Of a DNA stretch of 64,000 nucleotides, positions 24,430-33,130 are shown in pieces; the first letter of the stretch is position 1, and every line of letters starts with the position of its first letter. The notes beneath the pieces were generated by a model. That model ran no database searches. It was not told the origin of the DNA and saw nothing but the letters and a program-made list of their open reading frames with translations. A program made the translations under genes and the position numbers. The stretch covers positions 4,960,001 to 5,024,000 of the forward strand of contig NZ_CP109031.1 of NCBI RefSeq assembly GCF_036226925.1. The letters run 5' to 3'. Source of the stretch: Streptomyces sp. NBC_00659. Its GTDB lineage: Bacteria > Actinomycetota > Actinomycetes > Streptomycetales > Streptomycetaceae.

Positions 24430-24446
24430 ACCGAACAATCGGTAGG
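24430..24446. promoter_or_regulatory. PaaR-like palindrome before bkdABC
   Basis: ACCGAACAATCGGTAGG matches the two paa operators at 15 of 17 positions, keeping ACCGA and TCGGT half-sites. It lies 56 bp upstream of the bkdA start, in the bkdR-bkdA divergent region, so bkdABC may respond to PaaR as well as BkdR. Confidence 0.65.
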
Positions 24447-24502
24447 TGAGGCGCATCACACCCGTGACGCGCCTGAAGCCGCTCCCACGAGGAGGTGCCG
24501 TC

Positions 24503-25672
24503 ATGACGGTCATGGAGCAGCGAGGGGCCTACCGGCCCACGCCGCCGCCCGCCTGGCAGCCCCGCACCGACCCCGCGCCGTTGCTGCCCGACGCGCTGCC
24601 CCACCGCGTCCTCGGCACCGACGCGGCCGCCAAGGTCGATCCGGCCCTGCTGCGCCGCCTGCACACGGAACTGGTGCGTGGCCGCCGGTACAACGTCCAG
24701 GCCACCGCGCTCACCAAGCAGGGCCGTCTCGCCGTGTACCCGTCCAGCACCGGACAGGAGGCCTGCGAGGTCGCCGCCGCGCTCGTGCTGGAGGAGCGCG
24801 ACTGGCTCTTCCCCAGCTACCGCGACACCCTCGCCGCCGTCGCCCGCGGCCTCGACCCCGTCCAGGCACTCACCCTCCTGCGCGGCGACTGGCACACTGG
24901 CTACGACCCGCACGAGCACCGGGTCGCGCCCCTGTCCACCCCCCTGGCGACCCAGCTCCCGCACGCCGTGGGCCTCGCGCACGCCGCCCGCCTCAAGGGC
25001 GACGACGTGGTCGCGCTCGCCCTGGTCGGTGACGGCGGCACCAGCGAGGGCGACTTCCACGAAGCGCTGAACTTCGCCGCGGTGTGGCAGGCGCCCGTCG
25101 TCTTCCTCGTGCAGAACAACGGCTTCGCCATCTCCGTCCCGCTCGCCAAGCAGACCGCCGCCCCGTCGCTGGCCCACAAGGCCGTCGGCTACGGGATGCC
25201 GGGCCGTCTGGTCGACGGCAACGACGCGGTGGCCGTGCACCAGGTCCTGAGCGAGGCCATCGCCCACGCGCGCGCGGGCGGCGGTCCCACCCTCGTCGAG
25301 GCCGTGACGTACCGCATCGACGCGCACACCAACGCCGACGACGCCACCCGCTACCGGGGGGACTCCGAGGTCGAGACCTGGCGCGGCCACGACCCCATCG
25401 TGCTTCTGGAGCGCGAGCTGACCGAGCGCGGTCTGCTCGACGAGGCAGCTCTCCAGGAGGTGCGCGACGGCGCCGAGGCGATGGCCGCGGACCTGCGTGA
25501 GCGCATGAACCAGGACCCGGTGCTCGACCCCATGGATCTGTTCGCCCATGTGTACGCACAACCCACTCCTCAACTGCTTGAGCAGGAGAGCCAGCTGAGA
25601 GCGGAGCTGGACGCCGAGGCGGACGGCACGCTCGGAGCGGGCCCGCACGGCCCGGAAGGAGCCGGGCGATGA
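24503..25672 (+). CDS. bkdA: 2-oxoacid dehydrogenase E1 alpha subunit (first cluster)
   Basis: Alpha subunit (389 aa) of the thiamine-diphosphate-dependent E1 of a branched-chain (or aromatic) 2-oxoacid dehydrogenase. The ThDP motif GDGGTSEGDFHEALNFAAVWQAPVVFLVQNN is complete. YPSSTGQEACEVAAALVL and LFPSYRDTLAAVARGLDP are family blocks. ATRYRGDSEVETWRGHDPIVLLE is near the regulatory-loop region of E1 alpha. AGGAGGTG precedes the ATG at 24503. The stop overlaps the bkdB start. A cluster 11 kb downstream encodes a second, longer E1 alpha. Substrate preference cannot be read from the sequence; a role with phenylpyruvate is possible because of the PaaR-like operator. Confidence 0.92.
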   Translation: MTVMEQRGAYRPTPPPAWQPRTDPAPLLPDALPHRVLGTDAAAKVDPALLRRLHTELVRGRRYNVQATALTKQGRLAVYPSSTGQEACEVAAALVLEERDWLFPSYRDTLAAVARGLDPVQALTLLRGDWHTGYDPHEHRVAPLSTPLATQLPHAVGLAHAARLKGDDVVALALVGDGGTSEGDFHEALNFAAVWQAPVVFLVQNNGFAISVPLAKQTAAPSLAHKAVGYGMPGRLVDGNDAVAVHQVLSEAIAHARAGGGPTLVEAVTYRIDAHTNADDATRYRGDSEVETWRGHDPIVLLERELTERGLLDEAALQEVRDGAEAMAADLRERMNQDPVLDPMDLFAHVYAQPTPQLLEQESQLRAELDAEADGTLGAGPHGPEGAGR

Positions 25673-26673
25673 CCACGGTTGCCCTCAAACCGGCCACCAT
25701 GGCGCAGGCGCTCGGGCGCGCCCTGCGCGACGCCATGGCCGCCGACCCGGCCGTCCATGTCCTGGGCGAGGACGTCGGCACCCTCGGCGGCGTCTTCCGG
25801 GTCACCGACGGGCTCGCCAAGGAGTTCGGCGACGACCGCTGCACGGACACCCCGCTCGCCGAGGCGGGCATCCTCGGCGCGGCGGTCGGCATGGCCATGT
25901 ACGGCCTGCGGCCGGTCGTGGAGATGCAGTTCGACGCGTTCGCCTACCCGGCGTTCGAGCAGCTGATCTCGCACGTGGCGAAGATGCGCAACCGCACACG
26001 GGGCGCCATGCCCCTGCCCATCACGATCCGCGTCCCCTACGGCGGCGGCATCGGCGGCGTCGAGCACCACAGCGACTCGTCCGAGGCGTACTACATGGCG
26101 ACCCCGGGCCTGCACGTCGTCATGCCCGCGACCGTGTCCGACGCCTACGGACTGCTGCGGGAGGCCATCGCCTCGGACGACCCGGTGGTCTTCCTGGAGC
26201 CCAAGAGGCTGTACTGGTCGAAGGATTCGTGGAACCCGGACGAGCCGCCGGCCGTTGAGCCGATAGGCCGCGCGGTGGTGCGGCGCTCGGGCCGGAGCGC
26301 CACGCTGATCACCTACGGGCCGTCCGTGCCCGTCTGCCTCGAAGCCGCCGAGGCGGCCCGGGCCGAGGGCTGGGACCTCGAAGTCGTCGACCTGCGCTCG
26401 CTGGTGCCGTTCGACGACGAGACGGTCGCGGCATCGGTGCGGCGGACCGGACGAGCGGTCGTCGTGCACGAGTCGGGCGGGTTCGGAGGACCGGGCGGGG
26501 AGATCGCGGCCCGCGTCACGGAGCGCTGCTTCCACCACCTGGAGGCGCCGGTGCTGCGCGTCGCCGGGTTCGACATCCCGTATCCGCCGCCGATGCTGGA
26601 GCGGCACCACCTGCCCGGCGTCGACCGGATCCTGGACGCCGTGGGACGTCTGCAATGGGAGGCGCAGAGCTGA
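25669..26673 (+). CDS. bkdB: 2-oxoacid dehydrogenase E1 beta subunit (first cluster)
   Basis: Beta subunit (334 aa) of the E1 heterotetramer. Typical sequence features are VHVLGEDVGTLGGVFRVTDGL with the Glu that activates ThDP, DTPLAEAGILGAAVGMAMYGLRPVVEMQFDAF, RVPYGGGIGGVEHHSDSSEAYY, and the C-terminal VVVHESGGFGGPGGEIAARVTERCF. Overlaps bkdA as ATGA and bkdC as TGATG. It is closely similar to the second-cluster E1 beta in this window, so the two arose by duplication. Confidence 0.94.
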   Translation: MTTVALKPATMAQALGRALRDAMAADPAVHVLGEDVGTLGGVFRVTDGLAKEFGDDRCTDTPLAEAGILGAAVGMAMYGLRPVVEMQFDAFAYPAFEQLISHVAKMRNRTRGAMPLPITIRVPYGGGIGGVEHHSDSSEAYYMATPGLHVVMPATVSDAYGLLREAIASDDPVVFLEPKRLYWSKDSWNPDEPPAVEPIGRAVVRRSGRSATLITYGPSVPVCLEAAEAARAEGWDLEVVDLRSLVPFDDETVAASVRRTGRAVVVHESGGFGGPGGEIAARVTERCFHHLEAPVLRVAGFDIPYPPPMLERHHLPGVDRILDAVGRLQWEAQS

Positions 26674-28199
26674 TGGCACAGGTGCTGGAGTTCAAGCTCC
26701 CCGACCTCGGGGAGGGCCTCACCGAGGCGGAGATCGTCCGCTGGCTGGTGGAGGTCGGTGACGTCGTCGCCGTCGACCAACTCGTCGTCGAGGTCGAGAC
26801 GGCCAAGGCGATGGTCGAGGTCCCCTGCCCCTACGGCGGTGTGGTCACCGCCCGCTTCGGCGAGGAGGGCACGGAACTGCCCGTGGGGGCACCGCTGCTG
26901 ACCGTCGCCGTGGGTGCCCCTGCCGAGGACGGCGGGACCGGCGAGAACGAGCGGAGCGACGAGGGCTCCGGGAACGTGCTGGTGGGATACGGCACGGGAG
27001 CGCCCCCGGCGCGGCGCCGGAGGGTGCGCCCCTCCGGCGCCGCCACCGGAGGACCGGCCGGGGTACCGTCCCCGGCGGGCACGGGTGCCTCGCCCGCCCG
27101 GCCCGCGCAGGGCCGCCCCGAACCCGTCGCCGCCGTACCGCCGGACCCGGCGGGCATGGCGCGGACCGCTCACAACGGCGTCACCCCCTCGCGGGGCGAC
27201 GGCCCGGTGCCGGTCATCTCGCCCCTCGTGCGACGGCTCGCCCGGGAGAACGGCGTGGACCTGAGGGAGCTGGAGGGCTCCGGTCCCGAGGGACTCATCC
27301 TGCGGGCGGACGTCGAGTACGCGCTGCGCGCGGCGGCCACCGGACGGCTGCGGTCGTCCGCCACGCCGGAGTCGCGCCCTGCGGCGGCCGGACCCGGTGC
27401 TCCCGTCACGGAGCCCGCGTACGAGGGCCTGCCCGGCCAGATGACCTCCTACGCGGACATCGTGTCGGTGGTGCCCGGTGGGTCCGGCGTTTCCCGGGGC
27501 ACGTCCCCGGAGGGTGTCCGGGTGCCCCTCCGGGGTGTCCGCGGTGCCGTCGCCGACAAGCTCTCGCGCAGCCGGCGCGAGATCCCGGACGCGACCTGCT
27601 GGGTGGACGCCGATGCGACGGAGCTCATGCAGGCGCGCAGGGCGATGAACGCGGCCGGCGGCCCGAAGATCTCCCTGCTGGCACTGCTGGCCCGGATCTG
27701 CACCGCGGCGCTGGCCCGTTTCCCCGAGCTCAACTCGACGGTCGACATGGACGCCCGCGAGATCGTCCGGCTCGGCCAGGTGCACCTGGGCTTCGCGGCC
27801 CAGACCGAGCGCGGGCTCGTCGTCCCCGTGGTGCGGGACGCGCACGCACGGGACGCGGAAGGGCTGAGCGCGGAGTTCGGCCGGCTGACCGAGGCGGCCC
27901 GGACCGGGACGCTGACGCCCGCGGACCTCACGGGCGGCACCTTCACGCTGAACAACTACGGCGTGTTCGGTGTCGACGGCTCCACGCCGATCATCAACCA
28001 CCCCGAGGCGGCCATGCTCGGCGTCGGCCGCATCATCCCCAAGCCCTGGGTCCACCAGGGCGAGCTGGCGGTGCGTCAGGTCGTCCAGCTCTCGCTCTCC
28101 TTCGACCACCGGGTCTGCGACGGCGGTACGGCGGGCGGCTTCCTGCGGTATGTGGCGGACTGCGTGGAGCAACCGGCGGTGCTGCTGCGGACTCTGTAG
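26673..28199 (+). CDS. bkdC: 2-oxoacid dehydrogenase E2 (dihydrolipoyl acyltransferase), first cluster
   Basis: Core acyltransferase of 508 aa. The lipoyl domain (about 1-78) has the modified Lys in EVETAKAMVEV. A Pro/Ala/Gly-rich linker follows, then the E3-binding domain (about 175-215, ISPLVRRLARENGVDLRELEGSGPEGLILRADVEYAL). A second linker leads to the catalytic domain (about 285-508), ending in SFDHRVCDGGTAGGFL with the catalytic His and Asp. There is a single lipoyl domain. No E3 gene is nearby, so dihydrolipoyl dehydrogenase comes from elsewhere. Confidence 0.93.
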   Translation: MAQVLEFKLPDLGEGLTEAEIVRWLVEVGDVVAVDQLVVEVETAKAMVEVPCPYGGVVTARFGEEGTELPVGAPLLTVAVGAPAEDGGTGENERSDEGSGNVLVGYGTGAPPARRRRVRPSGAATGGPAGVPSPAGTGASPARPAQGRPEPVAAVPPDPAGMARTAHNGVTPSRGDGPVPVISPLVRRLARENGVDLRELEGSGPEGLILRADVEYALRAAATGRLRSSATPESRPAAAGPGAPVTEPAYEGLPGQMTSYADIVSVVPGGSGVSRGTSPEGVRVPLRGVRGAVADKLSRSRREIPDATCWVDADATELMQARRAMNAAGGPKISLLALLARICTAALARFPELNSTVDMDAREIVRLGQVHLGFAAQTERGLVVPVVRDAHARDAEGLSAEFGRLTEAARTGTLTPADLTGGTFTLNNYGVFGVDGSTPIINHPEAAMLGVGRIIPKPWVHQGELAVRQVVQLSLSFDHRVCDGGTAGGFLRYVADCVEQPAVLLRTL

Positions 28200-28278
28200 G
28201 ACACGCGGCCCGGCCGGCCCGGTACCTGCGCCGTGCCCCGGGGGTGGCGCCGATTCCTCGGACGCCCATACTCGGGGC

Positions 28279-29472
28279 ATGACCGCGTACGAGCCCGAGG
28301 GCGCGACCGGGCGACCCGGCGGCGCCGACCAGGGAGGCACCCCCGGTGCCGATGCCGGGTACGACGCCGTCGTGCTCGCGGGCGGTGCCGCCCGGCGGCT
28401 CGGCGGCGAGGACAAGCCCGGCGTGCGCGTGGGGGGCCGGACCCTGCTGGACAGGGTCCTGGCCGCGTGTGCCGATGCCACGCGCACGGTGGTCGTGGCC
28501 CGGCCCAGGCCCACGGCGCGTCCCGTGGAGTGGGCCCGCGAGGACCCGCCGGGCGGGGGACCGCTCGCCGCGCTGGACGCCGGGCTGCGTCACACCAGGG
28601 CGCCGTACGTTCTCGTGCTCTCCGCCGACCTGCCGTTCCTGGAGGAGAAGACGGTCCGGCGCCTGCTGGACACCCTTCGCGCCGGCACCCCACACGAGAT
28701 CCCGGGGACTTCCGGCCCGGCCCGGGACGGGCATGCCGACCGCATCGAGGGGCCCGGCGCCCGTCACGACGGGCAGGGCACCCGCGCCGACGGGCTTGAC
28801 ACCTGTCACGACGGACCCGGCACCCGGGCCGATGGGTCCGGCACCCGTGCCGAGGTCCCCGCCGCCCGTCACGACGACCCCAGCCGTCGAGCCGACGGCC
28901 CCGGCACCCGTTTGGACGGTGTTCTTCTCACCGACCCCGACGGGCGGGATCAGCCCCTCGTGGCTGTCTACCGCGCCGACGCGCTGCGCCGCGAGCTGGG
29001 TGTGCTCGCCGCCGAGCACGGGAGCCTCTCCGGGCTGCCGCTCCGACGGCTCGTCGCCGCCCTCGACCTCACCCGCATCACCGACCCCGTCGCGTCCTTC
29101 GACTGCGACACCTGGGACGACATCGCCGCCGCTCGAGCGCGCATCAGGGAGCATGGGCACGTGCTGGATGAATGGATTTCCGCAGTCAAGGACGAACTGG
29201 GCATCGACCTGGACGTCGACATCGGCGTGCTGCTCGACCTGGCCCGCGACGCCGCGCACGGCGTCGCCAGGCCGGCCGCGCCGCTGACCACGTTCCTCGT
29301 CGGATACGCGGCCGCGCGGGCGGGCGGAGGACCGGAAGCGGTCGCCGAAGCCTCCCGCAAGGCCGCCGCGCTCGCGCTGCGCTGGGCCGACGAGGACACT
29401 CCCGACGCCCGGCCGGACAACGGGTCGTCCGCCGCCCCGCCCACGCCCGCCACCGAGCCGGACGCCGGATGA
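28279..29472 (+). CDS. MobA-like nucleotidyltransferase fused to DUF6457 domain
   Basis: Protein of 397 aa, probably molybdenum cofactor guanylyltransferase. The N-terminal NTP-transferase signature VVLAGGAARRLGGEDKPGVRVGGRTLLDRVL and VLSADLPFLEEKTVRRLL (metal-binding Asp) are present. Between about residues 137 and 215 the fold is interrupted by a degenerate, repetitive insert (TRADG, RHDG, GPGTR units). The domain then resumes with GVLLTDPDGRDQPLVAVYRADALR. The C-terminal about 100 residues (LDEWISAVKDELGIDLDVDIGVLLDLARDAAHGVARPAAPLTTFLVGYAA) are a DUF6457 helical domain. The stop overlaps moeA as ATGA, supporting a molybdopterin role. Confidence 0.85.
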   Translation: MTAYEPEGATGRPGGADQGGTPGADAGYDAVVLAGGAARRLGGEDKPGVRVGGRTLLDRVLAACADATRTVVVARPRPTARPVEWAREDPPGGGPLAALDAGLRHTRAPYVLVLSADLPFLEEKTVRRLLDTLRAGTPHEIPGTSGPARDGHADRIEGPGARHDGQGTRADGLDTCHDGPGTRADGSGTRAEVPAARHDDPSRRADGPGTRLDGVLLTDPDGRDQPLVAVYRADALRRELGVLAAEHGSLSGLPLRRLVAALDLTRITDPVASFDCDTWDDIAAARARIREHGHVLDEWISAVKDELGIDLDVDIGVLLDLARDAAHGVARPAAPLTTFLVGYAAARAGGGPEAVAEASRKAAALALRWADEDTPDARPDNGSSAAPPTPATEPDAG

Positions 29473-30935
29473 CCGCCGCCCGCTCCACCCGGGACAGCCA
29501 GGACGGCCAGGACACCGACGACACCGACGACTTCGATGTCGAGGAGGCGCTCGCCCTGGTCAAAGGCGCGGGTGCCCGCCCGTCCGGCGAGCCCGGACGA
29601 GCGGAGCGTGCCGTCCCCGGCCCCCAGGGAACCGACCCGGCAGCGGTCGCCTCGCCCGGCGCCCAGAACAGCGGCGAGGGCAAGCACACCCGTCACCGGT
29701 CCACCCCGTGGACGGAGGCACGGGCCCTCGCCGAGCGGGCCGCGCGTTCCCTGTCCCGCCGTACCCCCGTCTCGGTCCCCCTCGACGACTCCCTCGGCCT
29801 CGTCCTCGCCGCCCCCTTGACCGCGCTCACCGACCTTCCCTCCTTCGACACCTCCGCCATGGACGGCTGGGCGGTCGCCGGACCCGGGCCCTGGGAGGTG
29901 CGGGAGGACGGCGTACTCGCCGGGCACGCGGAACCGGAGCGGCTCAGCGACGGCGAGGCGGTCCGGATCGCCACCGGGGCGCGGGTCCCGCGGGACGCGA
30001 CCGCCGTCCTGCGCAGCGAGCACGGGCGCCTCGACGGCAAGGGCCGGCTGCACGCGGGCGTCGGGCAGGAGCAGGGTTCCGCCCGGTCCCGGGGAATCCT
30101 GGCGCTCGCTCACGGGCAGGACATCCGCCCGCGCGGCCAGGAGTGCCGCAGCGGTGACCAATTGCTGCCGCTCGGAGCCCTGGTAACCCCCGCCGTACTG
30201 GGCCTCGCGGCGGCCGCCGGGTACGACACACTCGCCGTCGTCCCCCGCCCGCGCGCCGAAGTTCTCATCCTCGGCGATGAGCTGCTCACCGAGGGACTTC
30301 CCAGGGAAGGGCTCATCCGGGACGCGCTCGGCCCCATGCTGCCGCCGTGGCTGCGGGCCCTGGGCGCCGAGGTCGTCGCGGTGCGCCGGATCGGCGACGA
30401 CGCCAAGGCGCTGCACAAAGCGATCACCGGCTCCCGGGCCGATCTGATCGTCACCACCGGCGGCACCGCCGCCGGCCCCGTCGACCATGTCCACCCCACC
30501 TTGCGCCGGATCGGCGCCGAGCTGCTGGTGGACGGCGTCAAGGTGCGGCCGGGGCATCCGATGCTGCTGGCCCGTCTCCAGGAGAACCAGCACCTCGTCG
30601 GGCTGCCCGGCAACCCCCTCGCGGCCGTCTCCGGACTGCTCACGCTCGCCGAGCCGATGCTGCGCACGCTGGCCGGACGCATGGCCCCGGAGCCGTACAC
30701 CTTGCCCCTCGGGGACGCCGTGCAGGGGCATCCGTACGACACCCGGCTCATCCCCGTCTCGCTGCGCGGCGAGCGGGCCGCGCCGCTGCACTACAACGGC
30801 CCGGCGATGCTGCGGGGCATCGCCGCCGCCGACGCGCTCGCGGTCGTACCGCCGGGTGGTGCGCGCGCCGGGCAGGAGCTGGAACTCATCGATCTGCCAT
30901 GGGCCGTCGCGGGGATCGACGCGTGCTTCGTCTGA
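29469..30935 (+). CDS. moeA: Molybdopterin molybdotransferase MoeA
   Basis: Protein of 488 aa that inserts molybdate into adenylated molybdopterin. Residues 1-80 are an acidic, Gly/Ser-rich extension not usual in MoeA. The conserved part begins TPWTEARALAERAARSLSRRTPVSVPLDDSLGLVLAAPLTALTDLPSFDTSAMDGWAVAG. The MoeA/MogA-type GEPHB domain has TTGGTAAGPVDHVHPTLRRIGAELLVDGVKVRPGHPMLLA and LVGLPGNPLAAVSG. The C-terminal domain ends in ALAVVPPGGARAGQELELIDLPW. The usual SGD/KxGD loop region carries an insertion (QEQGSARSRGILALAHGQD). It overlaps the MobA-like gene by 4 bp. Confidence 0.92.
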   Translation: MTAARSTRDSQDGQDTDDTDDFDVEEALALVKGAGARPSGEPGRAERAVPGPQGTDPAAVASPGAQNSGEGKHTRHRSTPWTEARALAERAARSLSRRTPVSVPLDDSLGLVLAAPLTALTDLPSFDTSAMDGWAVAGPGPWEVREDGVLAGHAEPERLSDGEAVRIATGARVPRDATAVLRSEHGRLDGKGRLHAGVGQEQGSARSRGILALAHGQDIRPRGQECRSGDQLLPLGALVTPAVLGLAAAAGYDTLAVVPRPRAEVLILGDELLTEGLPREGLIRDALGPMLPPWLRALGAEVVAVRRIGDDAKALHKAITGSRADLIVTTGGTAAGPVDHVHPTLRRIGAELLVDGVKVRPGHPMLLARLQENQHLVGLPGNPLAAVSGLLTLAEPMLRTLAGRMAPEPYTLPLGDAVQGHPYDTRLIPVSLRGERAAPLHYNGPAMLRGIAAADALAVVPPGGARAGQELELIDLPWAVAGIDACFV

Positions 30936-30977
30936 GCAGGTCCGAGGGCATGACCGGCATGGACCCGAGCGGGGAGT

Positions 30978-30991
30978 GTTTCACGTGAAAC
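30978..30991. promoter_or_regulatory. parS centromere site
   Basis: Perfect GTTTCACGTGAAAC, the ParB-binding sequence of Streptomyces. It overlaps the start region of the K+ channel gene. A second perfect copy is at 61762. Streptomyces parS sites concentrate around oriC, which fits the position inferred from gene order. Confidence 0.93.
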
Positions 30992-32076
30992 TTCCGGGCG
31001 ACGACACGATCGCCCGCCAGGCGGACGAACATCTGATGACTCACCAGGTGAAACTGCCGCAGAAGGTAGTGCAGCGTCCGATTCGGCAGGTGGCGAAGCG
31101 GCTGTCGATGGCGCTGCTGCTGCTTGTGTTCACCGCGCTCATCGTCTGGTTCGACCGCGGTGGCTACACCGACAACTCCGACGGCAGCGTCGACCTGCTC
31201 GACGCCTTCTACTACGCGACGGTCACCCTCTCCACCACCGGATACGGCGACATCACCCCGACCAGTGACGTCGCCCGGCTCATCAACATCCTGGTCATCA
31301 CGCCCCTGCGGGTGCTGTTCCTGATCATCCTGGTCGGCACCACGCTGGAGGTCCTCACGGAACGCACCCGGGAGGAGTGGCGATTGAACCGCTGGAGGGC
31401 GACCTTGAGGGATCACACCGTCGTTGTCGGCTTCGGGACCAAGGGACGGTCGGCCGTCGAGACTGTCTGCGCGACCGGGCTCAAGAAGGAGCAGGTCGTG
31501 GTCGTCGACCCGAGTTCCCGGGTGGTCGACGCGGCGACGGCCGAGGGGTACGCGGGAGTGATCGGGGACGCCACGCGCAGCGATGTGCTGATGCGCGCCG
31601 AGCTCCACAAGGCGCGGCAGATCATCGTCGCCACCCAGCGGGACGACACCGCGGTCCTGGTCACCCTGACCGCGCGGCAGCTCAATCGCGGGGCGAAGAT
31701 CGTCGCCGCCGTCCGCGAGGAGGAGAACGCCCCGCTGCTCAGGCAGTCGGGCGCCGACGCGGTCATCACCAGCGCCAGCGCGGCCGGCCGACTGCTCGGC
31801 CTCTCCGTGCTCAGCCCCGCCGCGGGCATGGTGATGGAGGACCTGATCCATCAGGGCAGCGGGCTCGACATCGTGGATCGGCCCGTCACAAAGGCCGAGG
31901 TCGGCATGAGTGCCCGGGACACCAGCGACCTCGTGGTCAGCGTCGTGCGGGGGCATCGCGTGCTCGGATACGACGAACCGGACGTCGGCACCCTGCAGTT
32001 GACGGACCGGCTGATCACGATCGTCCGGGTCACCCCGAGCACCCGGACGACGCCGGACATCCGGCACCTGCCGTAG
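30985..32076 (+). CDS. Two-helix K+ channel with cytoplasmic RCK/TrkA-N domain
   Basis: Potassium channel subunit of about 363 aa, probably a tetramer. TM1 is about 41-57 (MALLLLVFTALIVWF) and the pore loop has the selectivity filter TTGYGD at 84-89. TM2 is about 98-119 (LVITPLRVLFLIILVGTTLEVL). The Rossmann-type RCK domain starts near 140 (HTVVVGFGTKGRSAV) and runs to about 340, with a TrkA-C-like end. The start is uncertain because the parS site covers it: GTG 30985 has GGGGAG 8 nt upstream, GTG 30976 is in frame, and ATG 31036 is further in. The ligand of the RCK domain (nucleotide or cation) is not evident. Confidence 0.9.
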   Translation: MKLPGDDTIARQADEHLMTHQVKLPQKVVQRPIRQVAKRLSMALLLLVFTALIVWFDRGGYTDNSDGSVDLLDAFYYATVTLSTTGYGDITPTSDVARLINILVITPLRVLFLIILVGTTLEVLTERTREEWRLNRWRATLRDHTVVVGFGTKGRSAVETVCATGLKKEQVVVVDPSSRVVDAATAEGYAGVIGDATRSDVLMRAELHKARQIIVATQRDDTAVLVTLTARQLNRGAKIVAAVREEENAPLLRQSGADAVITSASAAGRLLGLSVLSPAAGMVMEDLIHQGSGLDIVDRPVTKAEVGMSARDTSDLVVSVVRGHRVLGYDEPDVGTLQLTDRLITIVRVTPSTRTTPDIRHLP

Positions 32077-32112
32077 GAACAGGCGACACCGTGCAGGAGT
32101 AGCGTCCACCTC

Positions 32113-33093
32113 ATGTACGCGATCACGATTCCCGAACCTGGTGGGCCCGAGGCGCTGGTGTGGGACGAGGTTCCCGATCCGGTGCCGGCCGAGGGCGAAG
32201 TGCTGGTCGAGGTGGTGGCCAGCGCCGTCAACCGCGCCGATCTGCTGCAGCGGCAGGGTCTGTACAACCCGCCGCCCGGAGCCTCCCCCTACCCCGGACT
32301 CGAATGCTCCGGGCGTATCGCCGCGGTCGGTCCGGGCGTCCTCGGCTGGTCGGTCGGCGACGAGGTGTGCGCGCTGCTCGCGGGCGGCGGATACGCCCAG
32401 AAGGTCGCCGTCCCCGCCGGACAGCTGCTCCCCGTTCCCGCGGGCCTGGACGTCCTGCAGGCGGCGGCGCTGCCCGAGGTGACGTGCACGGTCTGGTCGA
32501 ACGTCTTCATGGTCGCCCATCTGCGCCCTGGCGAGACCCTGCTCGTGCACGGCGGCTCCAGCGGCATCGGCACCATGGCGATCCAGCTCGCGAAGGCCGT
32601 CGGTGCGAAGGTCGCGGTCACGGCGGGCACCAAGGAGAAGCTCGATTTCTGCGCGGAGCTGGGTGCGGACATCCTGATCAACTACCGCGAGCAGGACTTC
32701 GTCGAGGAGATCGAGCGGGCCACCTCGGGGGCGGGTGCCGACGTCATTCTCGACAACATGGGGGCCAAGTACCTCGACCGGAACGTGCGCGCGCTCGCCG
32801 TCAACGGACGGCTCGCCATCATCGGCATGCAGGGCGGCATCAAGGCGGAGCTGAACATCGCCGCGCTCCTGAACAAGCGCGCTGCCGTCAGCGCCACCTC
32901 GCTGCGGGCCCGGCCGCTCAGCGAGAAGGCGGCGATCGTGGCGGCCGTGCGGGAACACGTGTGGCCGCTGATCGACTCCGGTCATGTCCGTCCTGTCGTC
33001 GACCGTGAGCTGTCCATGAGCGACGCGGCGGGTGCGCACCGGGTGCTGGAGGAGAGCAGCCACATCGGAAAGGTGCTGCTCGTCGCCTCCTAG
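32113..33093 (+). CDS. NAD(P)H:quinone oxidoreductase (zinc-independent MDR family)
   Basis: Medium-chain reductase of 326 aa of the quinone oxidoreductase/PIG3 group. The N-terminal GroES-like domain has VVASAVNRADLLQRQGLYNPPPGASPYPGLECSG. The Rossmann fold has LLVHGGSSGIGTMAIQLAKAVGAKVAVTAGTKEKLDF. ILDNMGAKYLDRNVRALAVNGRLAIIG and the C-terminal SHIGKVLLVAS complete the family pattern. The zinc-binding Cys/His residues of alcohol dehydrogenases are missing, as expected for NADPH-dependent quinone reductases. It stands alone 36 bp after the K+ channel gene. Confidence 0.9.
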   Translation: MYAITIPEPGGPEALVWDEVPDPVPAEGEVLVEVVASAVNRADLLQRQGLYNPPPGASPYPGLECSGRIAAVGPGVLGWSVGDEVCALLAGGGYAQKVAVPAGQLLPVPAGLDVLQAAALPEVTCTVWSNVFMVAHLRPGETLLVHGGSSGIGTMAIQLAKAVGAKVAVTAGTKEKLDFCAELGADILINYREQDFVEEIERATSGAGADVILDNMGAKYLDRNVRALAVNGRLAIIGMQGGIKAELNIAALLNKRAAVSATSLRARPLSEKAAIVAAVREHVWPLIDSGHVRPVVDRELSMSDAAGAHRVLEESSHIGKVLLVAS

Positions 33094-33130
33094 CGGCCGA
33101 CCCGGCTGCGGTGGCCGATCCGTCCCCCGG

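Noticed and set aside
26313..28514. Open frame of 733 codons on the minus strand
   Set aside because: Antisense to bkdB and bkdC. No domain features, and it starts inside the MobA-like gene.
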